DNA of 6,637 nt, taken from Acidobacteriaceae bacterium. Lineage in GTDB: Bacteria; Acidobacteriota; Terriglobia; Terriglobales; Acidobacteriaceae. The notes under the pieces were generated by a model that ran no database searches, was not told the DNA's origin, and saw only the letters and a program-made list of their open reading frames with translations. The position numbers and the translations under genes were made by a program. Positions 1-6,011 of the stretch are shown in pieces (positions within the stretch are counted from its first letter, which is position 1; each line of letters begins with the position of its first letter). Location of the stretch: NCBI GenBank assembly GCA_030040115.1, contig JASHUH010000144.1, positions 1 through 6,637 on the forward strand, written 5' to 3'.

Positions 1-1331
1 ACGACAAGCTCTACCGCTCCGCGGCCGAGCGCGAAGCCGACGCGCTACGGGACCCCATCCATTGCATGCAAATGCGGCTCCTGCGCGAGGGAGTCCTGAC
101 CACCACCGCAATCAATGAGTTGGAGCAGTCGGTGGACCGCGAGGTCGCCGCAGCCGCTGAGCGCGCTTTAGCCGCTCCCCTGCCCAAGATCGAAGACCTT
201 CCGTTGCACGTTTACTCCGAGCGCCTCGACCCAACCAGCCTTGCTTTTGCCGCTGAACAGCCGCCGCCCGCGGCCCATTCGAAAAACGCGCCTGCGGCGC
301 CTGCCGCCCTCCGCACCATGGCCGATCTCATCAACGCCTGCCTGCATGACGAGATGCGCCGCGATCCCCGCATCGTCATTTACGGCGAAGACGTGGCCGA
401 CGCCAGCCGCGAGGAAGCTCTGCGCGAAGCGAAGGGCAAAGGCGGCGTCTTCAAACTCACCGCCGGGCTACAGAAGGAGTTTGGTTCGGAGCGCGTGTTC
501 AACTCGCCTTTGGCCGAGGCCAACATCGTCGGCCGCGCGGTGGGTTACGCTTTGCGTGGCATGAAGCCGGTGGTCGAGATTCAGTTTTTCGATTACATCT
601 GGCCGGCCATGCACCAGCTTCACAACGAGCTACCCCTCATGCGCTGGCGTTCCAATGGCGCATGGGCCGCTCCCACCGTGATCCGCGTTCCCATCGGCGG
701 TTATCTCACCGGCGGAGCTATTTATCACTCCCAATCCGGCGAGAGCATCTTCACCCACATTCCTGGCCTGCGCGTCGTGTTTCCTTCGAACGCCCTGGAC
801 GCCAACGGCCTCTTACGCACCGCCATCCGCTGCGACGACCCTGTCCTTTTCTTCGAGCACAAGCGGCTCTATCGCGAGACCTACGGCCGTGCCGCCTATC
901 CTGGCCCCGATTTCGCCATTCCCTTCGGCAAAGTCAAAATCGTCCGCCCCGGCGCGGATATGACGCTCATCACCTACGGCGCCGTCGTTCCTCGCGCCTT
1001 GCAGGCCGCCGACCAGGCCCAGCGCATGCACGGCATCGACGTTGAGGTCCTCGACCTGCGCACCCTCAACCCCTACGACTGGGAAGCCATTGCCACATCG
1101 GTGCGCAAAACCAGCCGCGCCCTCGTGGCCCACGAGGACATGATCAGTTGGGGCTACGGCGCTGAGATTGCCGCCCGCATCGCCGACGAGCTCTTCGAAG
1201 ATCTCGATGCGCCCGTGCGCCGCGTCGCCGGCATGGACACCTTCGTCGCCTATCAGCCGGTCCTCGAAGACGCCATCCTTCCCCAGCCCGAATCCATCCT
1301 CAGAGCCATCGTCAAGCTCAACAGCTTCTAA
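1..1331 (+). CDS. 2-oxoacid dehydrogenase E1, fused alpha/beta, 3' part (5' end outside window)
   Basis: This is the thiamine-diphosphate-dependent E1 of a 2-oxoacid dehydrogenase complex, which decarboxylates the 2-oxoacid and passes the acyl group to lipoyl-E2 in the cytoplasm. The frame is open from base 3 without a start, and the first ~60 residues (around [16 protein letters not shown]) resemble the C-terminal end of an E1 alpha chain. A Pro/Ala-rich linker follows, then a full E1 beta chain. Counting from the Met at 66, the pyrimidine-binding domain spans about 83-260. It holds YGEDVA (106-111), SPLAE with the ThDP-activating Glu at 151, and YHSQS with the active-site His at 221. The transketolase C-terminal domain spans about 285-415 ([31 protein letters not shown]). 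FFEHKRLYR (262-270) is closer to branched-chain than pyruvate E1 beta. Substrate choice is inferred. The Met at 66 is probably internal, not a start. No E2 or E3 gene follows. Confidence 0.9.
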   Translation, partial: DKLYRSAAEREADALRDPIHCMQMRLLREGVLTTTAINELEQSVDREVAAAAERALAAPLPKIEDLPLHVYSERLDPTSLAFAAEQPPPAAHSKNAPAAPAALRTMADLINACLHDEMRRDPRIVIYGEDVADASREEALREAKGKGGVFKLTAGLQKEFGSERVFNSPLAEANIVGRAVGYALRGMKPVVEIQFFDYIWPAMHQLHNELPLMRWRSNGAWAAPTVIRVPIGGYLTGGAIYHSQSGESIFTHIPGLRVVFPSNALDANGLLRTAIRCDDPVLFFEHKRLYRETYGRAAYPGPDFAIPFGKVKIVRPGADMTLITYGAVVPRALQAADQAQRMHGIDVEVLDLRTLNPYDWEAIATSVRKTSRALVAHEDMISWGYGAEIAARIADELFEDLDAPVRRVAGMDTFVAYQPVLEDAILPQPESILRAIVKLNSF

Positions 1332-1410
1332 AGGTTCGCACGCTGTGCTCATCACCTTCGACGAGCCCGCTGCCGTTCCTGCTGTAAAGATCCCGGCGAC
1401 AAATTCCACT

Positions 1411-1872
1411 TTAGCTGAAGGAGGCCAAAATCTCATCAGGTGATAGAACAGTGATGCCGCCGAACCGGCGAAAGTCCTTGGCATTGAGCGTCAGCAGATT
1501 CGCAATTGCGTGCACGCGCATCACTGCCACCATCCGGGCGTCATGGACCTGAATACCAGAGACGCCCGCCACAACGACGATTTTGCGCCACTCTTGATGT
1601 GTTGCTTCGCTGTCGGCGGCAAAAGAGAATTTGGATTCAATCAGAGCAGCGCGTTCATCCGTCTCTGCAACCGAGAATCCGAACCCGTTCCGATCAGCCG
1701 GTCGAGTGCAAACATTCCAGAATTCAGCCAGGTTTTGCGATGTGTAGAAAAGCTCCGCTCCGCGCTCCCAAAGACGATCCGCACATTGCCGGATCGTTCC
1801 ATATTCGGGGCTATCCGGCTGTACGAGGCGGAGCAAAATGTTCGTGTCCGCCAGGTAGGACGAGCCGGGCAT
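1411..1872 (-). CDS. vapC: VapC-like PIN-domain ribonuclease toxin
   Basis: The product is 153 residues, the usual VapC size, and is predicted to be a Mg-dependent endoribonuclease acting on cytoplasmic RNA (tRNA or rRNA in studied relatives; the target here is unknown). It has the PIN acidic pattern: LADTNILLR with Asp9 and Asn11, NLAEFWNV with Glu50, HDARMVAVM with Asp111, and [11 protein letters not shown] with Asn130 and Asp133 in the place of the last motif. No key residue appears lost, so the toxin may be active. Its ATG shares its A with the TGA of the upstream antitoxin gene (TGATG). A modest GGTGAG (1881-1886) lies 8 bases before the start, inside the antitoxin gene, which suggests translational coupling. 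It converges on the E1 gene with only 79 bases between the stops. The PIN fold and toxin role are family knowledge; activity is inferred. Confidence 0.88.
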   Translation of the reverse strand: MPGSSYLADTNILLRLVQPDSPEYGTIRQCADRLWERGAELFYTSQNLAEFWNVCTRPADRNGFGFSVAETDERAALIESKFSFAADSEATHQEWRKIVVVAGVSGIQVHDARMVAVMRVHAIANLLTLNAKDFRRFGGITVLSPDEILASFS

Positions 1873-2129
1873 CAGGCGTGCTCACCGTAGATCATTTCGC
1901 GCGAGAAGGTCTCGGTTCGCAGTTGGGGAACATTCGGCGCTTTGCTCGCAAGCGCATCCAGAAAGGCGCGAAATTCTTCCTGGCTTGCGCGCGTGTACCC
2001 CTTGCTCCTCGCAGCGATTGCTTCCTGAAGCAGCCGCTGCGCATACACTTCGAGCGCAATGCCGCGAGCCAATGCTTCAGCGGTAAGCTGTCTTTCCATC
2101 TCCGGGTTGAGTTCGACACGGATGGTCAT
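1872..2129 (-). CDS. vapB: VapB-like ribbon-helix-helix antitoxin
   Basis: This 85-residue protein is encoded directly before the PIN toxin and overlaps it by one base, the standard antitoxin-first order. Residues 1-7 (MTIRVEL) could form the DNA-binding beta ribbon. Residues about 9-22 and 25-41 could form the two helices of a ribbon-helix-helix dimer (GIALEVYAQRLLQEAI). Residues about 44-85 would then be the toxin-binding tail, which is usually disordered when free. The start is well supported by GCGAGG (GAGG at 2135-2138) five bases before the ATG. A promoter with two perfect inverted repeats lies just upstream, so autorepression by VapB or VapBC is likely. The exact antitoxin family cannot be named from the sequence alone. 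The assignment rests on size, gene order, overlap and fold-like pattern. Confidence 0.78.
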   Translation of the reverse strand: MTIRVELNPEMERQLTAEALARGIALEVYAQRLLQEAIAARSKGYTRASQEEFRAFLDALASKAPNVPQLRTETFSREMIYGEHA

Positions 2130-2138
2130 CGAAACCTC

Positions 2139-2162
2139 GCATCCATACTTATTATCGGATGC
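2139..2162. promoter_or_regulatory. Inverted repeat over the -10 box, candidate VapBC operator
   Basis: GCATCC (2139-2144) and GGATGC (2157-2162) form a perfect 6-base inverted repeat with 12 bases between, enclosing the GATAAT -10 box and the probable transcription start. Half-site centres are 18 bases apart, nearly two helical turns, so two protein dimers could sit on one DNA face. VapB-type antitoxins commonly bind such repeats and the complex represses its own promoter. That function is inferred here from position. Confidence 0.5.
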
Positions 2163-2179
2163 CTGTGATCGAAAGTCGA
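2151..2179 (-). promoter_or_regulatory. Sigma-70-type promoter of vapBC
   Basis: On the minus strand TCGACT (2174-2179, 4 of 6 matches to TTGACA) and GATAAT (2151-2156, 5 of 6 matches to TATAAT) are separated by exactly 17 bases. Transcription would begin near 2144, about 15 bases before the vapB ATG, leaving a short leader that carries the GAGG ribosome site. Both boxes are overlapped or bordered by inverted repeats. The match is by eye and the start site is inferred. Confidence 0.6.
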
Positions 2180-2181
2180 TC
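2167..2181. promoter_or_regulatory. Inverted repeat over the -35 box, second candidate operator
   Basis: GATCGA (2167-2172), spacer AAG, and TCGATC (2176-2181) make a perfect 6-base inverted repeat covering the -35 hexamer of the vapBC promoter. Its sequence differs from the -10 repeat, so it may be a second operator or a site for another regulator. The symmetry is directly visible; the role is inferred. Confidence 0.4.
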
Positions 2182-2633
2182 CCAACCTTAATTTGCGTCG
2201 GGCTGCAAGATCATCCGCATGGGCTGCGACGCAGTGGGAGGGCACTTGAGCCGATTGGCCGCTATTCTAATCGAAGGTTTTGACTTGCCGGTCCGCAACG
2301 GTGCGGTCTGAAAGTTCCGTCGATTGAAACTCTTCTCCGCTTGGCAGGTGGCCCACTCATCGGTCCCAATGTCGGCACTCATGCACTCAGGGCTGTGCCC
2401 CGTTCATTGCGGTTTCATCGCGATGAGCGGGCGTTCGCCCGGCCGGCCCAAATCTCCGATGAATTAGCCGTTGACCGTGCGTTGAACCCGCTTCGAGGAT
2501 CAATCCCCGCAAACCGCCCTGGCGCCAGGCTTGACGTGGGGACAGGAGTCTGACAAGCGCGAGCACTCTCTTCCGCGGCCCAAGCCGCGCCACGAGCGCC
2601 GATCCCTTACAACGAATCTCTGAACTCTGATTC
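2182..2633. other. Gene-free region rich in palindromes and short hairpins
   Basis: About 450 bases between the vapB upstream region and the stop of the Bax-inhibitor gene carry only short frames (under 75 codons) without recognisable domains or good ribosome sites. I see no tRNA or rRNA. Perfect symmetric elements are present: a 7-base stem with a 26-base interior (2194-2200 with 2227-2233), CCGCA/TGCGG (2293-2306), the 12-base palindrome TCATCGCGATGA (2415-2426), CGGGC/GCCCG with a GTTC loop (2428-2441), GGCCGGCC (2441-2448), the 12-base palindrome CCTGGCGCCAGG (2518-2529) and CGCGGC/GCCGCG with a 4-base loop (2574-2589). None is followed by a T run, so no intrinsic terminator is evident. 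It could be a decayed gene, an intergenic repeat or a small RNA; I cannot tell which. Confidence 0.5.
2574..2589. other. GC hairpin downstream of the Bax-inhibitor-like gene
   Basis: CGCGGC, loop CCAA, GCCGCG form a perfect 6-base stem lying 45-60 bases past the minus-strand stop at 2634. It could mark the 3' end of that transcript, but the minus strand continues GAAGAGAG with no T run, so an intrinsic terminator is not supported. Confidence 0.25.
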
Positions 2634-3419
2634 CTACCGCCGGCTATTTACTTTGGCCAGCAGGCGCAGCATTTCTAGGTAGAGCCACACCAGCGTCACC
2701 ATGATGCCAAAGGCGGCGTACCACTCCATGTACTTCGGAGCGCCCATGTGCACACCCTGCTCCACGAACGCGAAGTCGAGCACCAGGTTGAGAGCGGCAA
2801 TGGCGACCACGAAGAGACTGAAACCGATGCCGATAGGGCCGGCGCCATTCAGCGTGGCGAAACGGACGCCAAAGAAGCCAAGAATCATTTCGGCGAAATA
2901 GAAAAGCATAATGCCGCCGGTGGCGGCCACCACGCCCAGCGCGAAGCGATGCGTGACGCGAATGAGACCGGAACGATAGGCCAACAGGAGCACCAGCAGC
3001 GTGCCGAAGGTCAGGCCCACGGCTTCCAGAGCGACGCCGGGATAGCGCACGTCCACGGCCGCGGAAAGCCCGCCCAGCACAAGGCCCTCCAGCAGCGCAT
3101 AAATGGGCGCGGTGACCGCCGACCACTCTTTTTTGAAAATGGTCACAAAAGCCACGATGAGCCCGCCGAAAGCCCCCACCGCCAGCAGCGGCCCCACCGC
3201 CGCCATGTCATGGGCTTGCAGATACAAGTACCACACCCATGCCGCCGTGGCCAGGGCGCAAAGCAGCAGAGCGCCGGTTTTATTCACCGTGCCGCTCAAG
3301 GTCATGCGCGACGCCGCGTCTACGGCGCCGTACGGAACGCCATAGCCGTATTGGCCTTGCGCCACGTTGCGGAAGGTGTTTTCACCAAGAGCGGGATTCG
3401 CGGTCTTCATCAGGGGCAT
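2634..3419 (-). CDS. Bax inhibitor-1-like (BaxI_1 / YccA-type) integral membrane protein
   Basis: The product is 261 residues and is predicted to sit in the inner membrane with seven helices, at about 48-68, 72-95, 105-123, 129-148, 159-184, 194-222 and 230-254. The N-terminus MKTANPALGENTF (from residue 4) and MTLSGTVNKTG (39-49), together with LDFAFVEQG (214-222) and APKYMEWYAAFG (227-238), match the bacterial Bax-inhibitor-1-like family (Pfam BaxI_1). Distant relatives such as YetJ are pH-sensitive calcium leak channels; the role here is unknown. Asp215 and Glu220 are membrane acidic residues that might take part. An upstream in-frame GTG (3437) and ATG (3431) exist, but GGAG at 3426-3429 stands six bases before the ATG at 3419, which I therefore chose. 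The kinase gene lies upstream on the same strand, 201 bases away, so the gene is probably transcribed separately. No clear promoter is seen. Confidence 0.88.
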   Translation of the reverse strand: MPLMKTANPALGENTFRNVAQGQYGYGVPYGAVDAASRMTLSGTVNKTGALLLCALATAAWVWYLYLQAHDMAAVGPLLAVGAFGGLIVAFVTIFKKEWSAVTAPIYALLEGLVLGGLSAAVDVRYPGVALEAVGLTFGTLLVLLLAYRSGLIRVTHRFALGVVAATGGIMLFYFAEMILGFFGVRFATLNGAGPIGIGFSLFVVAIAALNLVLDFAFVEQGVHMGAPKYMEWYAAFGIMVTLVWLYLEMLRLLAKVNSRR

Positions 3420-3425
3420 GCCATT

Positions 3426-3429
3426 CTCC
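3426..3429 (-). promoter_or_regulatory. Ribosome binding site setting the Bax-inhibitor-like start
   Basis: GGAG on the minus strand lies six bases before the ATG at 3419 and would itself fall inside the gene if the upstream GTG (3437) or ATG (3431) were used. It favours the 261-residue form over the 267-residue form. Confidence 0.55.
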
Positions 3430-3550
3430 ATGTGCACAATGCGGCTCGGGATCCGACCACCGTCGAAAGGGAAATCAGAGCCGCTTCTTTGATTCTAAAT
3501 CCATCCGGAAAGAACCTGCCGGTCAAGGAAACGGTCCAGCTTGAAAGGTG

Positions 3551-3568
3551 CGCGCGTCAAGGCGCGCG
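3551..3568. other. GC-only hairpin between kinase and Bax-inhibitor-like gene
   Basis: CGCGCG (3551-3556) and CGCGCG (3563-3568) can pair across the loop TCAAGG. It sits in the 201-base gap between two minus-strand genes, about 53-70 bases past the kinase stop. No T run follows on either strand, so the function is unclear. Confidence 0.25.
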
Positions 3569-3605
3569 TGAGAACGCGATCGCAGGCGAACTTGCTCACT
3601 CGCGA

Positions 3606-3620
3606 CGCCGCGAAGCGGCG
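3606..3620 (-). terminator. Hairpin abutting the kinase stop codon, weak terminator candidate
   Basis: CGCCGC, loop GAA, GCGGCG form a perfect 6-base stem that begins at the base right after the kinase TAG (3621-3623) on the minus strand. The following minus-strand bases are GTCGCGAGTG with no T run, so this is not a classical intrinsic terminator. It might stabilise the 3' end or assist factor-dependent ending. Confidence 0.25.
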
Positions 3621-4616
3621 CTAACTCGCGGTTTGGATTGCGTATCGTTTTGCCCCTCCGTAATGCGCCACCGTGGCCCTCAGGTGTTCGATCTCCGCCA
3701 CTGGCCCGATGCCGCCCCGCGCTCCTGCCCACATGCAGTTCATGGCCGCCGCTGCGCAGGAAAAATCAAGCTGCCGTTCTAGCGGCCACCCCTGCAGTAA
3801 CCCGTATATAAACCCGGCATGGAAAATGTCACCGGCGCCCGTGGTGTCGACCACGGGAACCCGGTAAGCCGGGTTATAGAACCACTGTTCGCCGTCCCAC
3901 GCCAGCACTCCATCGTTGCCCAGCGTGGCTGCGGCAAGCCGGCATCCGTAACGCGCCTTCATGCTCTGTAAAGCGCCTTCCAAGCTATGTTCGTTCATCA
4001 GGCGGCCGGGAAAATCGCGGCTCACAATGAGGTAATCGATGTTCTCCATGAGCGCTTTCACGCCGGGATACAACTCGTCGAGATCGGCGACCACGGGAAT
4101 GCCCGCCGCGCGCGCCCAGCTTGCCGCCAAAGTGGCCGCGGCGGTGTCGTGCCCATCCACGTGCAGCACGCGGGCGTTCTCAATCCAGGCGCGGTCAAGC
4201 TCCTCGGGCTGCAACGTCATGGATTCGTCGCGGCGGCACAGCACTGTGCGCTCACCGCCCCCATCCACGAGAATCAGCGACTGCGGGCTTACGCCTTTGG
4301 GAACCGCGATCAGCCGCGCCTCCACGCCGGCGCGCGCAAACGCCTCGCGATGCAGCCGCGCCGCGTCGTCATCGCCCGCCTTGCCCACATAACGCGTAGA
4401 AAGTCCCCATGTCTGGCAGGCGACCACCGTGGTCGCCGTTTGCCCGCCCGGCAAAAAGCTGGCGCCGCTGTACTCGGTCTTGGAACCCCGCGCGGGAAAG
4501 TGGGGCAGCGGAATGATCGTGTCGGCAGCGTTCAGGCCCACGCCCACGAGATCGACCTTCCGCAATTCCGGCGCGCCCGCGTCCGGCTTCCTCGTTGCCC
4601 CTCGATCGGCCTCCAT
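3621..4616 (-). CDS. PfkB/ribokinase-family carbohydrate kinase
   Basis: This 331-residue cytoplasmic kinase is predicted to transfer phosphate from ATP to a sugar or nucleoside. The family's two signatures are visible: the N-terminal LPGGQTATTVVA (55-66), containing the substrate-proximal Gly-Gly, and the C-terminal DTTGAGDIFHAGF (257-269), containing the anion hole and the catalytic-base Asp263. VGVGLNAADTIIPL (25-38) opens the Rossmann-like core, and VGKAGDD (77-83) is the usual pattern after the lid. The length is typical and no key residue is missing. The substrate cannot be assigned: nothing marks it as ribokinase, fructokinase or adenosine kinase, and no pathway gene adjoins it. Two adjacent ATGs occur (4619 and 4616). 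GAGG at 4622-4625 is 2 bases from the first and 5 from the second, so I prefer the second. The gene is divergent from lysA across about 95 bases. Confidence 0.9.
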   Translation of the reverse strand: MEADRGATRKPDAGAPELRKVDLVGVGLNAADTIIPLPHFPARGSKTEYSGASFLPGGQTATTVVACQTWGLSTRYVGKAGDDDAARLHREAFARAGVEARLIAVPKGVSPQSLILVDGGGERTVLCRRDESMTLQPEELDRAWIENARVLHVDGHDTAAATLAASWARAAGIPVVADLDELYPGVKALMENIDYLIVSRDFPGRLMNEHSLEGALQSMKARYGCRLAAATLGNDGVLAWDGEQWFYNPAYRVPVVDTTGAGDIFHAGFIYGLLQGWPLERQLDFSCAAAAMNCMWAGARGGIGPVAEIEHLRATVAHYGGAKRYAIQTAS

Positions 4617-4621
4617 CATTG

Positions 4622-4625
4622 CCTC
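4622..4625 (-). promoter_or_regulatory. Ribosome binding site of the PfkB-family kinase
   Basis: GAGG on the minus strand is spaced five bases from the ATG at 4616 but only two from the ATG at 4619, favouring the inner start. A TAGAAT directly upstream of it resembles a -10 box but has no -35 partner. Confidence 0.45.
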
Positions 4626-4700
4626 ATTCTACCGGCGCTGCGCCACGCCATCGCTCCGCCGTACTCATGCTGTAGCCTCAGAGAAGGTTCCTCTTCTTCG

Positions 4701-4704
4701 GGAG
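4701..4704 (+). promoter_or_regulatory. Ribosome binding site setting the lysA GTG start
   Basis: GGAG (GGGAG with the preceding base) lies seven bases before the GTG at 4712, ideal spacing, and supports the GTG start. A small stem, AGAAG (4682-4686) with CTTCT (4693-4697), lies just upstream and could influence access to the site. Confidence 0.6.
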
Positions 4705-4711
4705 TAAGCCT

Positions 4712-5989
4712 GTGGGCCAGCCCTTTTTCTCACGCCCGTTTTACCGCCCGCGCCCGGGTGCGCCCCTTTATTGCGGCAAAGTCTCGCTCGAAGCGCTCGC
4801 GCGGCGTTACGGCACGCCCCTCTATGTCTATTCCGCGGATCAAATCCGCGAGCGGTTAGCGCTTTTTCAGGCCGCATTTGCGGGCCGCGAACACCTGGTG
4901 TGCTACGCCGTCAAAGCCAATTCGGCGCTCGCCATTCTCAAGCTGCTGGCCGGACGCGGCGCCGGGTTCGACATCGTCTCCGGCGGCGAACTGGAGCGCG
5001 TGCTGGCCGCTGCGCCCGAGGCCGCGGGGCGCGTGGTCTTTTCCGGCGTCGGCAAAACCGCCGCCGAAATCGACCTGGCCCTCGAGGCGGGAATTCTCGC
5101 GTTTAACGTGGAGAGCGAAGCCGAACTGCACCTGCTGGCCGAGCGGGCGCGAAAGCGCAAACGCCGGGCGCGGTTTGCCCTTCGCGTCAATCCTGACGTC
5201 TTCGCCGACACCCATCCCTATATCTCCACCGGACTCCGCGAGCACAAGTTCGGCATCGATATTCGCCAGGCGCCGAAGATCTACAAAAATATGGCCAGGA
5301 ATCGCTGGCTTGAGGCCTACGGGGTGAGCGTGCACATTGGCTCGCAAATTCGTTCCGCGGAGCCATTCGGCGCGGCCATGGAGCGGGTGAGCAGATTGGT
5401 GGAGCAGCTTGCGCGCGAAGGTGTGGCCCTTCACGCCATCGATGCCGGCGGAGGACTGGGAATCGATTATCATGCGGCCGGCTTCGATGCGGCGGCCAAA
5501 GTGACAGAATACGCCGCCGCCATGGCCAGCGCTCTGGCCGGATTCCATGGCAGCCTGCTGATCGAACCCGGTCGCTTTGTGATCGCGCAAGCCGGCGCCC
5601 TGGTCGCCCGCGTGCTCTACGTAAAGCGCAATGGAAAGAAAACCTTTGTGATTACCGACGCGGCCATGAACGACCTCATCCGGCCGGCGCTGTATCAGGC
5701 CCATCATGAAATCGCGCCGGTTCGCTTGCGGGCGGGCAAACCGCGCCCGGTAGACGTAGTGGGGCCCGTGTGCGAATCGGGAGATTTTTTTGCTCGCGAT
5801 CGCAACCTGGCCCCGGTGCAACCGGGCGACCTGCTGGTGCTCCTCGACGCGGGAGCCTACGGCATGGCGCAAAGCTCCAACTACAATACGCGCCCTCGGG
5901 CCGCCGAGGTTTTGGTGGAAGGCGCGCGAGCCCGCATCATCCGCCGCCGCGAGACAATATCCGACTTGCTGGCCCCCGAGAGCATCTAA
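4712..5989 (+). CDS. lysA: Diaminopimelate decarboxylase
   Basis: LysA removes CO2 from meso-diaminopimelate to give L-lysine, the last step of the DAP pathway, in the cytoplasm with pyridoxal phosphate. The 425-residue protein has the fold-III decarboxylase layout: a PLP-binding TIM barrel (about 35-290) flanked by a beta-sandwich domain built from the C-terminal part. Key motifs are CYAVKANS with the PLP Lys68, VHIGSQI with His208, DAGGGLGIDY (244-253) for phosphate binding, EPGRF (285-289), and CESGDFFARDR with Cys354 and Glu355. DAGAYG (379-384) and SSNYNTRP (388-395) follow. CESGD and the C-terminal tyrosine motif favour DAP decarboxylase over ornithine/arginine relatives. The N-terminal ~20 residues precede the conserved core, and APLYCGKVSLEALA is the usual opening. 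Start GTG at 4712 is backed by GGAG seven bases before. It is probably cotranscribed with the GNAT-like gene downstream. No clear sigma-70 boxes are seen in the 95-base divergent gap. Confidence 0.96.
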   Translation: MGQPFFSRPFYRPRPGAPLYCGKVSLEALARRYGTPLYVYSADQIRERLALFQAAFAGREHLVCYAVKANSALAILKLLAGRGAGFDIVSGGELERVLAAAPEAAGRVVFSGVGKTAAEIDLALEAGILAFNVESEAELHLLAERARKRKRRARFALRVNPDVFADTHPYISTGLREHKFGIDIRQAPKIYKNMARNRWLEAYGVSVHIGSQIRSAEPFGAAMERVSRLVEQLAREGVALHAIDAGGGLGIDYHAAGFDAAAKVTEYAAAMASALAGFHGSLLIEPGRFVIAQAGALVARVLYVKRNGKKTFVITDAAMNDLIRPALYQAHHEIAPVRLRAGKPRPVDVVGPVCESGDFFARDRNLAPVQPGDLLVLLDAGAYGMAQSSNYNTRPRAAEVLVEGARARIIRRRETISDLLAPESI

Positions 5990-5996
5990 ACGTAGC

Positions 5997-6003
5997 GGGG
6001 AGG
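5997..6003 (+). promoter_or_regulatory. Strong ribosome binding site of the GNAT-like gene
   Basis: GGGGAGG, an almost complete Shine-Dalgarno sequence, lies eight bases before the ATG at 6012 within the 22-base gap after lysA. It fixes the start inside a longer open frame that extends back into lysA to 5790. Confidence 0.65.
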
Positions 6004-6011
6004 ATTGCGGG

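Noticed and set aside
1345..1443. A short frame after the E1 stop ([14 protein letters not shown]...)
   Set aside because: It belongs to an out-of-frame extension of an E1 shadow, overlaps the vapC 3' end, and has no ribosome site or known domain.
813..1484. A 223-codon minus-strand open frame
   Set aside because: It is antisense to the conserved E1 beta C-terminal half; the Gly/Ala/Val/Asp-rich translation is a typical shadow.
1506..2168. A 220-codon plus-strand open frame opposite vapBC
   Set aside because: The opposite strand carries a PIN toxin with all acidic residues and an overlapping antitoxin with a good ribosome site; this frame has neither motif nor start signal.
3492..3526. A promoter for the Bax-inhibitor-like gene: minus-strand TTGACC (3521-3526) and TAGAAT (3492-3497)
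   Set aside because: The spacing is 23 bases, too long for a sigma-70 promoter, and no better-spaced pair is visible.
2748..3782. A 344-codon plus-strand open frame
   Set aside because: It is opposite the Bax-inhibitor-like gene and the end of the kinase gene. The product is hydrophilic, with no known motif and no ribosome site.
4617..4711. Divergent promoters between the kinase and lysA
   Set aside because: No hexamer pair with 16-18 base spacing is convincing on either strand, although promoters may well lie here.
3987..4859. A 290-codon plus-strand open frame
   Set aside because: It is a shadow of the kinase gene, which has both PfkB signatures, and it runs across the divergent gap into lysA in another frame.
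5790..6011. An N-terminal extension of the GNAT-like gene back to 5790
   Set aside because: It would overlap 200 bases of lysA in another frame, while GGGGAGG sits eight bases before the ATG at 6012.
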